From Deltaproteobacteria bacterium (GTDB taxonomy: Bacteria > Desulfobacterota > Dissulfuribacteria > Dissulfuribacterales > DYLC01): a stretch of 64,000 bases of DNA. Numbering within the stretch: position 1 is the stretch's first letter; each line of letters opens with the position of its first letter. The stretch covers positions 387,296-451,295 of the forward strand of contig JAQVIJ010000002.1 in the NCBI GenBank assembly GCA_028695735.1, in the 5' to 3' direction. Made by a program: the position numbers and the translations under genes. Positions 7,957 through 17,227 of the stretch are shown piece by piece. Under the pieces are notes generated by a model. That model saw only the letters and a program-made list of their open reading frames with translations. It was not told the DNA's origin and did no database searches.

Positions 7957-9111
7957 TTACAATCGGCTCGACAGAATCTCTTTCACCTCTTTTGCTGTGA
8001 TGTTCTTGTTCTCACCTAATGTTATGTTTCGTTCGATAAAGCGTTTTACCACCTTGTCGATGCCATCCTCTCCTATGTTATAGTCTCTGAGACGTGTGGC
8101 CATGCCGATGGCATTAAAGAAGTCCTCTGTTTTTTCTATGGCGAGTTCGGCCTTTTCGAGATCAGAACCGGATGTGATACCCCAGACCCTTTCGGCATAC
8201 TGAGCGAGTTTAGCGGCCTTGTTGTGAATCTGGTGTTGCCATACTCCAAAAAGGACTATAGCCAGGGTCTGTGCGTGGTCCAGGCCGAAGAATGCAGTAA
8301 GCTCATGGCCGATCATATGAGTGGAAAAGTCCGGCACCACGCCGCAGGAGAGGTGACCATTCAGGGCCTGAGTGGCGCACCATACGAAATTCGCTCTGGC
8401 ATTGTAGTCCATGCGGTCCGCAAGGACGGACGGGGCTGATTCGATGATGGTATGAAGAATGGCCTCCGCCTGTCTGTCTTGTAGCGGTGTGATGACCGGA
8501 TAGGTGACATACTGTTCCAGTACATGCACAAAGGCATCCACAATGCCGTTTACCAGTTGTTTTTTTGGCAGAGAAAAGGTTACGGCCGGGTCTATTACGG
8601 AAAATTTGGGATATACGGCAGGGGTGCCGAAGTGGAGTTTCTCCTGCGTCTCGGCTCGAGAGATCACCGCCAGACAGTTCATCTCTGAGCCTGTGGCCGG
8701 TATGGTCATTACCGCGCCGAGGGGCAGGGCCTGTGTGACCTGTGCCTTGCCTGACAGGATATTCCATGGTTCTCCGTCCTGGAAGGGCACGGCGGCTGCT
8801 ATGAATTTAGTGGCATCCAAGACACTGCCGCCACCCACTGCCAGCAGGAAATCCACCTTTTCACGCTTGCAGACATCCACGGCCTTGAGACAGGTTTCAT
8901 AAAAGGGATTCGGTTCGATTCCACCGAATTCTATGAGGTTGTAGCCCTTCAGGGCCTGCGTCACCTGTTCATAGACCCCGTTTTTTTTGATGGAGCCTGT
9001 GCCGTAGGTCATGAGTATCTTGGCCTTGTCTGGTACGAGCTTAGGCAGCTCTGTGATGCTGTTGTGACCGAATACGACCTGTACTGGATTCCAATAGATA
9101 AAATTCAACAT
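7957..9111 (-). CDS. Iron-containing alcohol dehydrogenase, YqhD/BdhA type
   Basis: A 384-residue group III alcohol/aldehyde dehydrogenase, close in pattern to NADPH-dependent YqhD and butanol dehydrogenases. The nucleotide site is LLAVGGGSVLDATKFIAAA. Metal ligands are expected in GIVDAFVHVLEQYV (Asp, His) and in HMIGHELTAFFGLDHAQTLAI (two His). EFGGIEPNP is another block shared with YqhD. It probably reduces short aldehydes in the cytoplasm; the true substrate is unknown. An AAGGAG site precedes the ATG. It lies 18 bases downstream of the methyltransferase gene, so the two are likely cotranscribed. Confidence 0.9.
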   Translation of the reverse strand: MLNFIYWNPVQVVFGHNSITELPKLVPDKAKILMTYGTGSIKKNGVYEQVTQALKGYNLIEFGGIEPNPFYETCLKAVDVCKREKVDFLLAVGGGSVLDATKFIAAAVPFQDGEPWNILSGKAQVTQALPLGAVMTIPATGSEMNCLAVISRAETQEKLHFGTPAVYPKFSVIDPAVTFSLPKKQLVNGIVDAFVHVLEQYVTYPVITPLQDRQAEAILHTIIESAPSVLADRMDYNARANFVWCATQALNGHLSCGVVPDFSTHMIGHELTAFFGLDHAQTLAIVLFGVWQHQIHNKAAKLAQYAERVWGITSGSDLEKAELAIEKTEDFFNAIGMATRLRDYNIGEDGIDKVVKRFIERNITLGENKNITAKEVKEILSSRL

Positions 9112-9129
9112 ATACGCTCCTTTATGGTT

Positions 9130-10005
9130 TTATATTTTGCATTCTTCTTGAATGGTGATGCGTTGTGTCTTGTCCAACAATAAAAAGGCAAGGCGGACCC
9201 GTGTGACCACAGAAACATAACCGTCTTTGCCCTCGGATTCAACCTCCTCTGAGATGATGGATTTTTCTTCTGGAGTAAGAGGCCGTTTCATCTCCATTTG
9301 CCATGAGATGCTTTCGATCTGTTCGGCTATCTTTCGAGTGCGCTGCCAGTTTCCATGAAAGAAGCGTAGATCAGGGGCGTAACCAAGGGTATAGAGGTAA
9401 TTAAAGAGTGTGAGTACATCCATGCAGGAACGTCTGTCCGGCTGGCCGAATATGCGTTGAGAGATGCGAGCGGAAAGTGAATTGTCTTTTACGCCAGCCC
9501 ATGACACAATGGCTACAAACCGTTTGGATGCATCGAGCAGGGTGTCGATGTTTTCCATGTAACGCAAAATGGGCGAAAGGCTGCAAAAGACCAGGTCAAA
9601 GCGGTCTTGAAGTTTTTGTTGCAGCCAGTCAGCATGGATGATGTGGATATTGCGCAGATTGTATCGTTGAATCTTGGCCTCGAATTGATCGAGCATGGAA
9701 CGGGAGATGTCGAGTCCGGTATATTCCAGACAGTGGGGTGCCATGCGGATACCATAGTTGCCGGTGCCGCACGCCACATCGAGGACGCGTGCATCGGCAT
9801 GCAGGGCGCCTGCCTTAAGTAAGGTGGAGATGATGGTATTCAACTGGCTCAGGTAGTCTGAACATGCCTCCAGGTCATCATAGGTGGCCGCAGCCCTGTC
9901 CCAGCAATCGGCGCCCTTGTCGACATTTCCATGCCGTGCCTTCTTTTTAACCAGCCCTTTCCAGAATTCCGGGGATGTCAGGTTAATGGAGCCTTTATCG
10001 CACAT
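9130..10005 (-). CDS. Class I SAM-dependent methyltransferase
   Basis: A 291-residue protein with a seven-strand methyltransferase fold. Motif I is VLDVACGTGNYGIRMAP at about residues 93-109, followed by the acidic strand-2 end (TGLDISRSML) and the post-II region LVFCSLSPIL. The N-terminal phrase DCWDRAAATYDD is typical of small-molecule methyltransferases. The substrate cannot be read from the sequence. It is the first gene of a two-gene unit with the YqhD-like dehydrogenase. An AGGTGG site lies upstream of the ATG. Confidence 0.8.
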   Translation of the reverse strand: MCDKGSINLTSPEFWKGLVKKKARHGNVDKGADCWDRAAATYDDLEACSDYLSQLNTIISTLLKAGALHADARVLDVACGTGNYGIRMAPHCLEYTGLDISRSMLDQFEAKIQRYNLRNIHIIHADWLQQKLQDRFDLVFCSLSPILRYMENIDTLLDASKRFVAIVSWAGVKDNSLSARISQRIFGQPDRRSCMDVLTLFNYLYTLGYAPDLRFFHGNWQRTRKIAEQIESISWQMEMKRPLTPEEKSIISEEVESEGKDGYVSVVTRVRLAFLLLDKTQRITIQEECKI

Positions 10006-10159
10006 ATTCCACCTGCCTTGTCTTTGAACGCACTGACTGTTTTGTGAAAGTTATTCCTGCCATGTGCTTTTGTTATGTAACTTATAATTGATTTCGGATT
10101 GTTACCTTTTTTTGTGCTAAATGCAAGAAGGGATGTAAATGAATAACCGCAGAGGTGAC

Positions 10160-10198
10160 AAAAAAGCCCTCTCTAACAAAAAAGTTAAAGAGGGCTTT
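10160..10198 (-). terminator. Rho-independent terminator of the yeeE-tusA-dsrE operon
   Basis: AAAGCCCTCT (10163-10172) pairs with AGAGGGCTTT (10189-10198). After one mismatch a further four base pairs close a six-base loop. Read on the minus strand, the stem runs into six U. It lies 34 bases past the last gene of the sulfur operon. Confidence 0.8.
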
Positions 10199-10232
10199 GA
10201 AAGCTGTAACAGAATGTAAGCGGGCTGTTAAC

Positions 10233-10421
10233 TTACCACCAGCTTACGGTCTGGTCTGCTTCAAATATCATCTGCACCAACATGTCATAGTTGGGATTGG
10301 ATGTGTAGAGCTTGAACTCGCTGGCATCTCTATCGCGGTTCAGTATCTCTACCAGTTTTTTTACATCTTCTGTAGGTTCGGAACGATATACCTGAAGTAT
10401 CTTCATTTTTTCTTCGCTCAT
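10233..10421 (-). CDS. Small conserved protein of the YeeE-TusA-DsrE cluster
   Basis: A 62-residue protein with no cysteine, signal peptide or membrane segment. The middle, about residues 8-45, is a charged helix and strand mix (VKKLVEILNRDRDASEFKLY), and the end is QTVSWW. I do not recognise a named family. An AGAGGA site sits upstream of the ATG. It is the last of five closely spaced genes and is followed by a terminator. Sulfur-disproportionating bacteria are reported to carry two small uncharacterised genes beside yeeE, tusA and dsrE-like genes; this one fits such a slot. The function is unknown. Confidence 0.75.
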   Translation of the reverse strand: MSEEKMKILQVYRSEPTEDVKKLVEILNRDRDASEFKLYTSNPNYDMLVQMIFEADQTVSWW

Positions 10422-10443
10422 AGTTCATGTCCTCTCTTTTACA

Positions 10444-10782
10444 TTATTCCGCGCAGGCTGGCGGGGGCGCCTTTTTCTGCTTGGGCAGACCATAGGGGAT
10501 GATGACATCGGCCTCGCGCAGCCTCTCTCCAAGTTCCTCAAGGGTGACAGGCGTCAGTTCCACATCCACGCCTTCAGGGGCATCAGCGCCCATGGTCAAC
10601 ACATCGCCTTCCATGTCCTTGATCCAGCTGATGTTTTCCAGCATGTACTCGGAAAAACGTGGGAATTCACCATACATAAATACAGGATAGGCATAGTGGT
10701 TTTCCACGGCCTGGCCCAATGCCGAACGCACGCCATCGCCATACATCCTGTTCTGCACTAAAAAATATATCTTTTTTGACAT
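10444..10782 (-). CDS. DsrE-fold-like protein of the sulfur cluster
   Basis: A 112-residue protein beginning MSKKIYFLVQNRMYGDG, a beta strand and loop reminiscent of DsrE/DsrF-like folds. The only cysteine is near the C terminus (PPPACAE), so it lacks the internal active-site Cys of sulfur-carrying DsrE. LTPVTLEELGERLREADVIIPYG near the end resembles the last strand and helix of that fold. AGAGGAGG precedes the ATG. It lies between the cysteine-containing DsrE-like gene and the 62-residue gene. It may be a structural partner rather than a persulfide carrier; that is inferred from the missing cysteine. Confidence 0.72.
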   Translation of the reverse strand: MSKKIYFLVQNRMYGDGVRSALGQAVENHYAYPVFMYGEFPRFSEYMLENISWIKDMEGDVLTMGADAPEGVDVELTPVTLEELGERLREADVIIPYGLPKQKKAPPPACAE

Positions 10783-10797
10783 GATTTCCTCCTCTGA

Positions 10798-11130
10798 TTA
10801 AAGAACCAGATACTTGCCGCACTCTTCAAGAACGGCGCCATGAAATGCCTGAGTGCGCATCTGACGCGGCACAAGACCACGTGGGATATCGGTTTCAGGG
10901 TCATAACCTTCACATGTGTAGCTGTCGGCGCAGATCGCCAGATCTTCCACATCGCACAGATTGGCCAGCTTGACGAAGTCAGGGCTTTTGGTGAGATGTA
11001 TGGCCTTGTATGTAAAGAATACCATCACCTTTTTGCCAGCCCTTACTGCTGCCTGAGCCACCCCAAGGACATGAGACATGTGCTGGGGGGATGTCACGAA
11101 TATGCCTAATTTATTTGGATCAGCAGACAT
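10798..11130 (-). CDS. DsrE/DsrF-like sulfur-carrier protein
   Basis: A 110-residue DsrE-superfamily protein. It begins KLGIFVTSPQHMSHVLGVAQAA, with the Rossmann-like first strand and helix, and has three cysteines around residues 58-75 (LANLCDVEDLAICADSYTC) that could hold a persulfide. The start is fixed by an upstream TTGGAGG: the in-frame TTG at 11142 belongs to the ribosome site itself, so translation begins at the ATG at 11130. DsrE-like proteins pass sulfane sulfur among TusA, rhodanese and oxidising enzymes. Position directly after tusA supports that role. Confidence 0.82.
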   Translation of the reverse strand: MSADPNKLGIFVTSPQHMSHVLGVAQAAVRAGKKVMVFFTYKAIHLTKSPDFVKLANLCDVEDLAICADSYTCEGYDPETDIPRGLVPRQMRTQAFHGAVLEECGKYLVL

Positions 11131-11164
11131 TTTTTCCTCCAAGGTTTAGATTCATCAGGGTTGA

Positions 11165-11422
11165 TTACTTCTTTTTGACATAGAACCGAATAAAGCCTGT
11201 GTCTTCCTTCTCGCCCAGGTACTCGTGACCTGAACGGGAGCACCAGCCTGGAATGTCGTTTCTGGAGCCTGGATCAGTTCCGAGGACTTCCAGTATCTCG
11301 CCTGACTTGAGCTTTTCGATCTCTTTCTTGGTGCGCAGCAGAGGCATTGGGCAGCTTAAACCCTTTGCATCCAGTGTGTGGTTGGCTGTGATTCCATCCG
11401 GGGCCTTTTTGATGTCGCTCAT
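11165..11422 (-). CDS. tusA: TusA-family sulfurtransferase
   Basis: An 85-residue TusA/SirA/YedF-type protein. The motif LDAKGLSCPMPLLRTKKEIE carries the Cys that accepts a persulfide. GEILEVLGTDPGSRNDIPGW is the second conserved block. It should shuttle sulfane sulfur in the cytoplasm. AGGAGG six bases before the ATG fixes the start. It lies between the YeeE permease gene (46 bases upstream) and the DsrE-like gene, an order seen in sulfur-transport and disproportionation clusters. Confidence 0.92.
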   Translation of the reverse strand: MSDIKKAPDGITANHTLDAKGLSCPMPLLRTKKEIEKLKSGEILEVLGTDPGSRNDIPGWCSRSGHEYLGEKEDTGFIRFYVKKK

Positions 11423-11468
11423 AATTTCCTCCTGAGATTTGATTGAAATAATATGTGATAATGATGTG

Positions 11469-12626
11469 TTACATTTCTATAACCAAGGCGTTGCTGTCTT
11501 CGTTCCAGTCTATTACCAGATACCAAATGAACATGGCTGCAATTACCAGCAGGAACGTGCCGCCATATCCCAAAATATCCGGTAAAAATACCGCTGAACC
11601 CAATTTTTCCATCCATTCGTTCGCCTCAAACCAGTGTCTGAACAGCGAATTGCTCAGTGCAAATGAAATGATAACTACCCAGAGCTTGATCTGCCCTTCG
11701 GCAACACGCCAGAGGGAGCCGCTGCCGCAACCGCCCGCTACCACCATGGCTGCTCCGAAGATGAAGCCTCCCACCAGACTGCCCCACCCAAAGGCGGTCT
11801 CCACATAGAGGCCTGTGCCCCTGAGACCTGTAAATTTGAGAAGCCCGATGCCCAGGGCGCCCAAAATGATACTCATGGCCACTGCCTTGCCCATGGCTGC
11901 CTCGCCTGTCATGAAGGGCTCACGGAAACCGTTGACCATGCAGAGGCGGCTGCGATGAAAGACAAAGCCTATGCCTGCGCCGATTAGGAGATAGCCAGGC
12001 ATCAGGTTAGCCCCCTCCACCTCAGAAGATGTGTAGGCGTAACCTGCGGCTATCAGGCCTATTATGGCCACCCAGCCCAGAAATGGGGGTAGATTGCCAA
12101 GAAATGTGGGACCTGCCGGGCCTGGAGTGAAGTGCTCCATCTCCCAGTAGATATATTTGAGTCCTACGACTACCCCTGCGATAAGGCCTATCATCATAGT
12201 GAAACCACTTGCTGAAAGGTTTTGAATGGCGCTGTAGAACCCACCCACATTACATCCAAAGGCCAATGTCGCACCAAGACCCATGAAAATGCCTGCAATC
12301 AGACCCTTCCATATCTCCAGCATGGGGGGGACGCGAAATGCGAATTCCCTTGCCAGGACAGCCGATATCCAGGCACCTGCCAGAAGACCCATGTCCATCA
12401 TGGAGCCGGAGTGAAAAAGTGGATGATCCGGTGTTTCTGTGTAAAATCCGATTCCATAAAAAAACCAGTCCGCCCAGTTGCGGATGCCGCCTACGATGCC
12501 CCATGGTCTCTTCCACTCCACCATCAGAATGGCCAGGAACGCCAGCAGAACACCGCCTGTCATAGGTGACCAGGTCTTTTTGAAAAAAGAATCATAGACC
12601 TCGTTAAATTTTTCTCCGATTGACAT
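11469..12626 (-). CDS. YeeE/YedE-family sulfur-compound permease
   Basis: A 385-residue integral membrane protein with about ten hydrophobic segments. It has the conserved cysteines of the YeeE/YedE (TsuA) family: FGCNVGG around residue 124, RSRLCMVNGF around residue 228, and VAGGCGSGSLWR around residue 302. In characterised TsuA such cysteines line the path for thiosulfate. Here the cargo is probably thiosulfate or another sulfane-sulfur compound handed to TusA. An AGGAGG site precedes the ATG. It is the first gene of a five-gene operon ending at the terminator near 10160. Confidence 0.88.
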   Translation of the reverse strand: MSIGEKFNEVYDSFFKKTWSPMTGGVLLAFLAILMVEWKRPWGIVGGIRNWADWFFYGIGFYTETPDHPLFHSGSMMDMGLLAGAWISAVLAREFAFRVPPMLEIWKGLIAGIFMGLGATLAFGCNVGGFYSAIQNLSASGFTMMIGLIAGVVVGLKYIYWEMEHFTPGPAGPTFLGNLPPFLGWVAIIGLIAAGYAYTSSEVEGANLMPGYLLIGAGIGFVFHRSRLCMVNGFREPFMTGEAAMGKAVAMSIILGALGIGLLKFTGLRGTGLYVETAFGWGSLVGGFIFGAAMVVAGGCGSGSLWRVAEGQIKLWVVIISFALSNSLFRHWFEANEWMEKLGSAVFLPDILGYGGTFLLVIAAMFIWYLVIDWNEDSNALVIEM

Positions 12627-12719
12627 TCACCCCTCCTTATGAATGAGTTGTTGAAAACAAGACATAATTTGTATTGCAGATTGGCTAAAATGCAATATGC
12701 TATCTGCGAAATTGATAAG

Positions 12720-12748
12720 GTCGTAACAAAATTCACGCAGTATGTCAA
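12720..12748 (-). promoter_or_regulatory. Candidate promoter of the yeeE-tusA-dsrE operon
   Basis: On the minus strand TTGACA (12743-12748) is followed after 17 bases by TACGAC (12720-12725). The -35 box is perfect and the -10 box weak, which would suit an activated promoter. It lies about 95 bases upstream of the yeeE start and within the divergent region before the M16 peptidase gene. Confidence 0.4.
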
Positions 12749-12802
12749 GTGGATAATGAATTGCTGTTCATTTTTTGTCATTTTCTAAAGGAGGAACATG
12801 CT

Positions 12803-15481
12803 GTGGTTTCAGATTTTTTAGACGGGTACAGGACCATTCTGACAGCATTCTGCTCTTTGGCCGTATTATGTCTCTTTATGGCGCCTGCCATTGTCTGGGC
12901 ATCGGATACCATGGGGCGCCTGCAGAAATTTACGCTTTCCAACGGTATAGTGGGGGTGGTGCAGTCCAGTCAGCGGGCGCCGGTAGTGGCGGTACAGGTC
13001 TGGGTAAAGGCAGGGAGTATTTATGAAACCGATGCAGAGGCCGGCATCACTCATCTAATAGAGCACATGATATTCAAGGGTACGAAAAAACGCGGGCCAG
13101 GCGAGGTGGCCAGGGCAATCGAGGCGGTGGGAGGCAGCATCAATGCGTACACATCCCTCGACTATACGGTTTATCACTGTGAGGTGCCCAGAAGCGCCAT
13201 GGAAGAGGCGGTGGATGTGCTTGCGGATGCTGTTTTCAATTCGGTCTTCGATTCAATGGAACTGGAGCGGGAGAAAAAGGTCGTTCTGGAGGAGTTGCGC
13301 ATGAGAGAGGATCGTCCCATGAGCCGCATGTCCCGTATCCTCATGGAGACATCTTATGTCGAGCATCCCTACAGGCGTCCTGTCATAGGCTATGAAAATA
13401 CCGTTTCCTCATTTACAAGAGAGGACATCCTCAACTACATGAAACGCCGCTATGTGCCGGAGAACATCACCGTTGTTGTGGCAGGCGATGTAAATCCGCA
13501 GCAGACGCAGCAGGTCATCACACAGAAATTCGCTTTTTACGGCAGGGGTCATGCGGCACCGGCGTCCGAGGTCGAGATCGTTGAGCCGCCGCAAAACAAG
13601 GTGCGTATAAGGCAGGAAAAGATGGAGACCGAGGAAGGTTATCTGGCCATCTCTTTTTCAGGGCTGCCAGGTTTCAACGACCCTGCAATGCCTGTGCTGG
13701 ACGTGCTGGGTTCAGTGCTTGCAAACGGCGCATCCTCCCGGCTCAATCGAGTGTTGAAAGAGGAAAAGCAATTGGTGCATACCATCTCGGCCTCTGCCTT
13801 TACGCCTAAAGGCCCTGGCATGTTCGAGGTGTTTGCCACGCTTGATGCAGAAAAGACCGGAGATGCCGTCTATAATATCTTGCAGGAATTAGCCGCCATA
13901 CAGCAGGGCCTGGTCACTACTGAAGAGCTGGAGCGGGCCAAGGTGGCTGTGGAAAAGGGATTTGTCGAGGCCATGGAGACCATGGACGGAGAAGCGGATA
14001 AACTCGGGAGTTTCGAGATCATGTTCGGTGACCCACGCGCCGACCTGCTGTATCTAAAACACATTCGTGAGGTGACCCCTGAAGATATTCGACAGGCGGC
14101 CCAGCGTTATTTCGTTCCTCAGCACATCAATATCGTTACCATCGTTCCACAGGATTTTAAGGGTATTTTGAAAGAAGATGAAATTCAGGCCATGCTTGAA
14201 AGGACTGGACTTAAGGATTTCAATGGTAAGGATATCGCCTCCATTCGGTTGCTGCCGGTTGAACAGTACAGACTGCCTAACGGCGTCGTTCTGCTGGTCA
14301 GGGAAAATCATGATGTGCCCACCGTGGCTGTTCAGGCCGTTTTCCCTGGCGGGCTTCGATATGAAACAAAAGACACGAACGGTATCTTTCATTTCATGGA
14401 AGAGGTCTGGACAAGGGGTACGCAGAAACACAACTATCAGGAACTGTCGGAGATCATAGAGGGGCTTGGTGGTTCAATTCATGGATTTTCAGGCAAAAAT
14501 ACCTTTGGTCTGGCTGGTCATTTCCTCAGTAAAAATCTGGAGAGCAGCCTGAATGTCTTTATGGAGATATTGCTTTCTCCGGTCTTTTCGCAGTCTGAAG
14601 TGGAGAAGGTAAGGCCGCTCATTCTTGCGGAGCTCAAACGGCAGGAAGACTCTCTTTCAGCCGTAGCCTTCAGGGAGTTCAACCGTGTCCTTTTCGAACC
14701 GCATCCATATGCATTGAATCCCATAGGCTCCATGGCTGTGGTGCAGTCGGTGCAGGCCGAGGATCTGTCCAATCTTTACAAGGACTATGTGACTCCGGAG
14801 CAGGCGGTCATCGGAGTTGTGGGTGACGTGAATGCAAAGGAGCTATTCACAAAGATACAGGAGTATCTGGGCGCATGGTCTGTGCCGTGTATCAGAATGC
14901 CTGCCGCGCCTGCCGCCCCTGCACCCATTCTGGCGCCTAAACCCTTCAATCTGGCCAAGGACAAGCAACAGACGCACATAGTCCTTGGCTTCCCCGGCGT
15001 CAATTTCAAGAATCCGGATCGTTATGCCCTGGAGGTCCTGAATGCAGCCCTGGCCGGTCAGGGCGGAAGATTGTTTCTGAACCTGAGGGATAAGGACAGT
15101 CTTGCCTATGCCGTGACATCCATGGTGGGCCTTGGTCTGGATTATGGCTCCATAGGTTTTTATATCGCCTGTGCGCCTGAAAAAAAGGATCAGGCCATAA
15201 GCGCCATGTGGAAAGAGATATATGCAGTTTCACAGACTCCGCTTACCACAGAAGAGGTGGAGCGGGCCAAGGCATGGCTTATAGGAAATTACGAAATAGG
15301 CATGCAGACCAATGAGGCCCAGGCCATGGATGTGGTGCTCAATGAGATTTATGGGCTTGGATGGGACTTCCCAGAGAGGTATGTGCGGGAGATTCAACGC
15401 GTGAATGCAGCCAGGGTGTTGGAAGTGGCCCAGAAATACCTGACCAAAGACAGATATGTCATCGTCACCATAGGGAAATAG
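12803..15481 (+). CDS. Two-domain M16 zinc metallopeptidase (pitrilysin family)
   Basis: An exported protein of about 892 residues with tandem M16 halves. The first half carries the zinc motif HLIEH (inverted HxxEH) within GITHLIEHMIFKGTKKR, with the distal Glu region later. The second half has FHFMEEVWTRGTQ in the same position and has lost the motif, the usual inactive partner. A GTG start at 12803 is preferred because AAGGAGG lies eight bases before it. An earlier GTG at 12749 has no site. The chosen start gives a signal peptide ending near AIVWA. It is probably a periplasmic protease. Four bases separate it from the ClpX-like gene. Confidence 0.88.
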   Translation: MVSDFLDGYRTILTAFCSLAVLCLFMAPAIVWASDTMGRLQKFTLSNGIVGVVQSSQRAPVVAVQVWVKAGSIYETDAEAGITHLIEHMIFKGTKKRGPGEVARAIEAVGGSINAYTSLDYTVYHCEVPRSAMEEAVDVLADAVFNSVFDSMELEREKKVVLEELRMREDRPMSRMSRILMETSYVEHPYRRPVIGYENTVSSFTREDILNYMKRRYVPENITVVVAGDVNPQQTQQVITQKFAFYGRGHAAPASEVEIVEPPQNKVRIRQEKMETEEGYLAISFSGLPGFNDPAMPVLDVLGSVLANGASSRLNRVLKEEKQLVHTISASAFTPKGPGMFEVFATLDAEKTGDAVYNILQELAAIQQGLVTTEELERAKVAVEKGFVEAMETMDGEADKLGSFEIMFGDPRADLLYLKHIREVTPEDIRQAAQRYFVPQHINIVTIVPQDFKGILKEDEIQAMLERTGLKDFNGKDIASIRLLPVEQYRLPNGVVLLVRENHDVPTVAVQAVFPGGLRYETKDTNGIFHFMEEVWTRGTQKHNYQELSEIIEGLGGSIHGFSGKNTFGLAGHFLSKNLESSLNVFMEILLSPVFSQSEVEKVRPLILAELKRQEDSLSAVAFREFNRVLFEPHPYALNPIGSMAVVQSVQAEDLSNLYKDYVTPEQAVIGVVGDVNAKELFTKIQEYLGAWSVPCIRMPAAPAAPAPILAPKPFNLAKDKQQTHIVLGFPGVNFKNPDRYALEVLNAALAGQGGRLFLNLRDKDSLAYAVTSMVGLGLDYGSIGFYIACAPEKKDQAISAMWKEIYAVSQTPLTTEEVERAKAWLIGNYEIGMQTNEAQAMDVVLNEIYGLGWDFPERYVREIQRVNAARVLEVAQKYLTKDRYVIVTIGK

Positions 15482-15484
15482 GCT

Positions 15485-17227
15485 ATGGGTAATCCCACTC
15501 CGCAGGAACTTGAACGGGAGATAGAGTCATATCTGCTCTCCAAATACGGCGACAGGATTCGTGTGGCCGTCAGGCCGCCTGAGTTCACCGGCAAAAAGGA
15601 CAGTACCACTGGAAAGAAAAACGCCCCTGCACCGGTAAAACCCGAAGAGATGGTGGCATACCTGGATCGTTTCGTGGTGAAGCAGGACGCTGCCAAGGCC
15701 GTGCTTGCCACAAAGGTCTGTACTCACTACAATAAAATAAATTATTTGCGTCACAGAAGCGGGCTGCCGTCATCTGCAGGTGGAATCAAGAATAATATCA
15801 TACTGATCGGTCCCACTGGTGTAGGCAAGACCTTTTTGGTGAAATTGATAGCAGAGAAAATAGGTGTGCCATTTGTCAAGGGTGATGCCACCAAGTTCAG
15901 CGAGACAGGGTATGTGGGCGGCGATGTGGAGGATCTCATTCGGGAACTGGTGGATGCAGCCAAAGGCGATATAAAAATGGCCCAGCAGGGAATCGTTTAT
16001 ATCGATGAAATCGATAAAATAGCCTCTTCCTATGGCACTTACGGCCCTGATGTCTCGCGAACAGGCGTTCAAAGGGCGCTTTTGAAACCCATGGAGGATA
16101 CGGATGTGGATATGCGTGTGCAGCATGATCCCATCTCTCAAATGGAGGCCCTGGAGCGTTTCCGTTTGACCGGCAAAAGGGAACGCCGAGTAATCAATAC
16201 CAAAAACATCCTTTTTATAGTGAGTGGCGCCTTTGTGGGGCTTGCCGATATCATCAAAAAACGCATTCAAAAGAATTCCATAGGCTTTTCAGCGGAAATA
16301 GACACCATGAATGAGTGTTATTGGCACCGCTTTGTAACCCCACAGGACCTTATTGAATATGGGTTTGAAGCCGAATTTGTGGGGAGATTGCCGGTTATCG
16401 CCGTTCTGGAAGAGCTCTCCGAAGAAGATTTGTATCACATTTTGAAAAATTCACGAAATCCCATAATTGCCAGCAAGAAACAGGACTTTGCTGCCTATGG
16501 CATAGAGCTGTATTTCGAAGACGATGCCTTAAAACTCCTGGCCAAAGAGGCCTATGCCAGCCATACCGGAGCAAGGGCCCTGGTGAACGTGCTGGAAAAG
16601 GCCCTTTTGCCCTTTGAAAAGGCCCTTCCATCCCACAATTTTCGTTTCCTGGTGGTGACCAGGGAATTGGTGCAGGACCCCCAGGGTGTTCTTGCCCACC
16701 TGTTGGCCGTTGGCGAGACTCAGGAGATGCTGGATGCCTATACCAGATTCAAACATGAGACAAATGCGATGCTGTTGGAGGATATCTCCTGTGATCTATT
16801 CGACATGTTTGAAAAAAATGGCTTTGCGCTTACGGCCAACCGGAAGCAGTTACTGGCCTCCATTATGGGCAGAGAGGACATACCATTAGAAGCGGCAGCC
16901 GAACTGGTGTTGTTCTGGATAAAACAGATAAAGTCCTATGAACAAAATCTGCGGCTTAAATCCGGTGTGACTGTCAGATTTCAGGATGACCTGGTGGATT
17001 TTTTGCTTGAACGGGGTCTGGATGATGAAGTATATATCTACATGGATTGTGAAGAGTTGAGTGAGAGCTTGGAGGAGGGTCTGTCTATGCTGAAGGATAG
17101 GATAAAAGATCCTGTATGTGTGTCGCTTACCGCACTAAAGCAGCCTGATCGCTTTATTCAGGCCCTGGCAAAGGGTATCTGGAACAGCTGTGAGGACAAA
17201 AAGGATACGGACCATGACAGAACATAG
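15485..17227 (+). CDS. ClpX-like AAA+ ATPase lacking the zinc-binding domain
   Basis: A 580-residue AAA+ protein of the ClpX/HslU clade. Walker A is IGPTGVGKTFLVKLIAEK near residue 105, Walker B is GIVYIDEIDKIASS near residue 170, and the sensor and arginine-finger region is GFEAEFVGRLPVIAVLEEL. ClpX's N-terminal four-Cys zinc domain is absent; a short variable region occupies residues 1-50. About 180 extra residues follow the AAA+ core, with no domain I recognise. A ClpX-style pore segment can be placed around KFSETGYVGGDVEDL. It may be an unfoldase for another protease or a stand-alone remodeler. It is coupled to the receiver gene (14-base overlap) and hemB. Confidence 0.82.
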   Translation: MGNPTPQELEREIESYLLSKYGDRIRVAVRPPEFTGKKDSTTGKKNAPAPVKPEEMVAYLDRFVVKQDAAKAVLATKVCTHYNKINYLRHRSGLPSSAGGIKNNIILIGPTGVGKTFLVKLIAEKIGVPFVKGDATKFSETGYVGGDVEDLIRELVDAAKGDIKMAQQGIVYIDEIDKIASSYGTYGPDVSRTGVQRALLKPMEDTDVDMRVQHDPISQMEALERFRLTGKRERRVINTKNILFIVSGAFVGLADIIKKRIQKNSIGFSAEIDTMNECYWHRFVTPQDLIEYGFEAEFVGRLPVIAVLEELSEEDLYHILKNSRNPIIASKKQDFAAYGIELYFEDDALKLLAKEAYASHTGARALVNVLEKALLPFEKALPSHNFRFLVVTRELVQDPQGVLAHLLAVGETQEMLDAYTRFKHETNAMLLEDISCDLFDMFEKNGFALTANRKQLLASIMGREDIPLEAAAELVLFWIKQIKSYEQNLRLKSGVTVRFQDDLVDFLLERGLDDEVYIYMDCEELSESLEEGLSMLKDRIKDPVCVSLTALKQPDRFIQALAKGIWNSCEDKKDTDHDRT

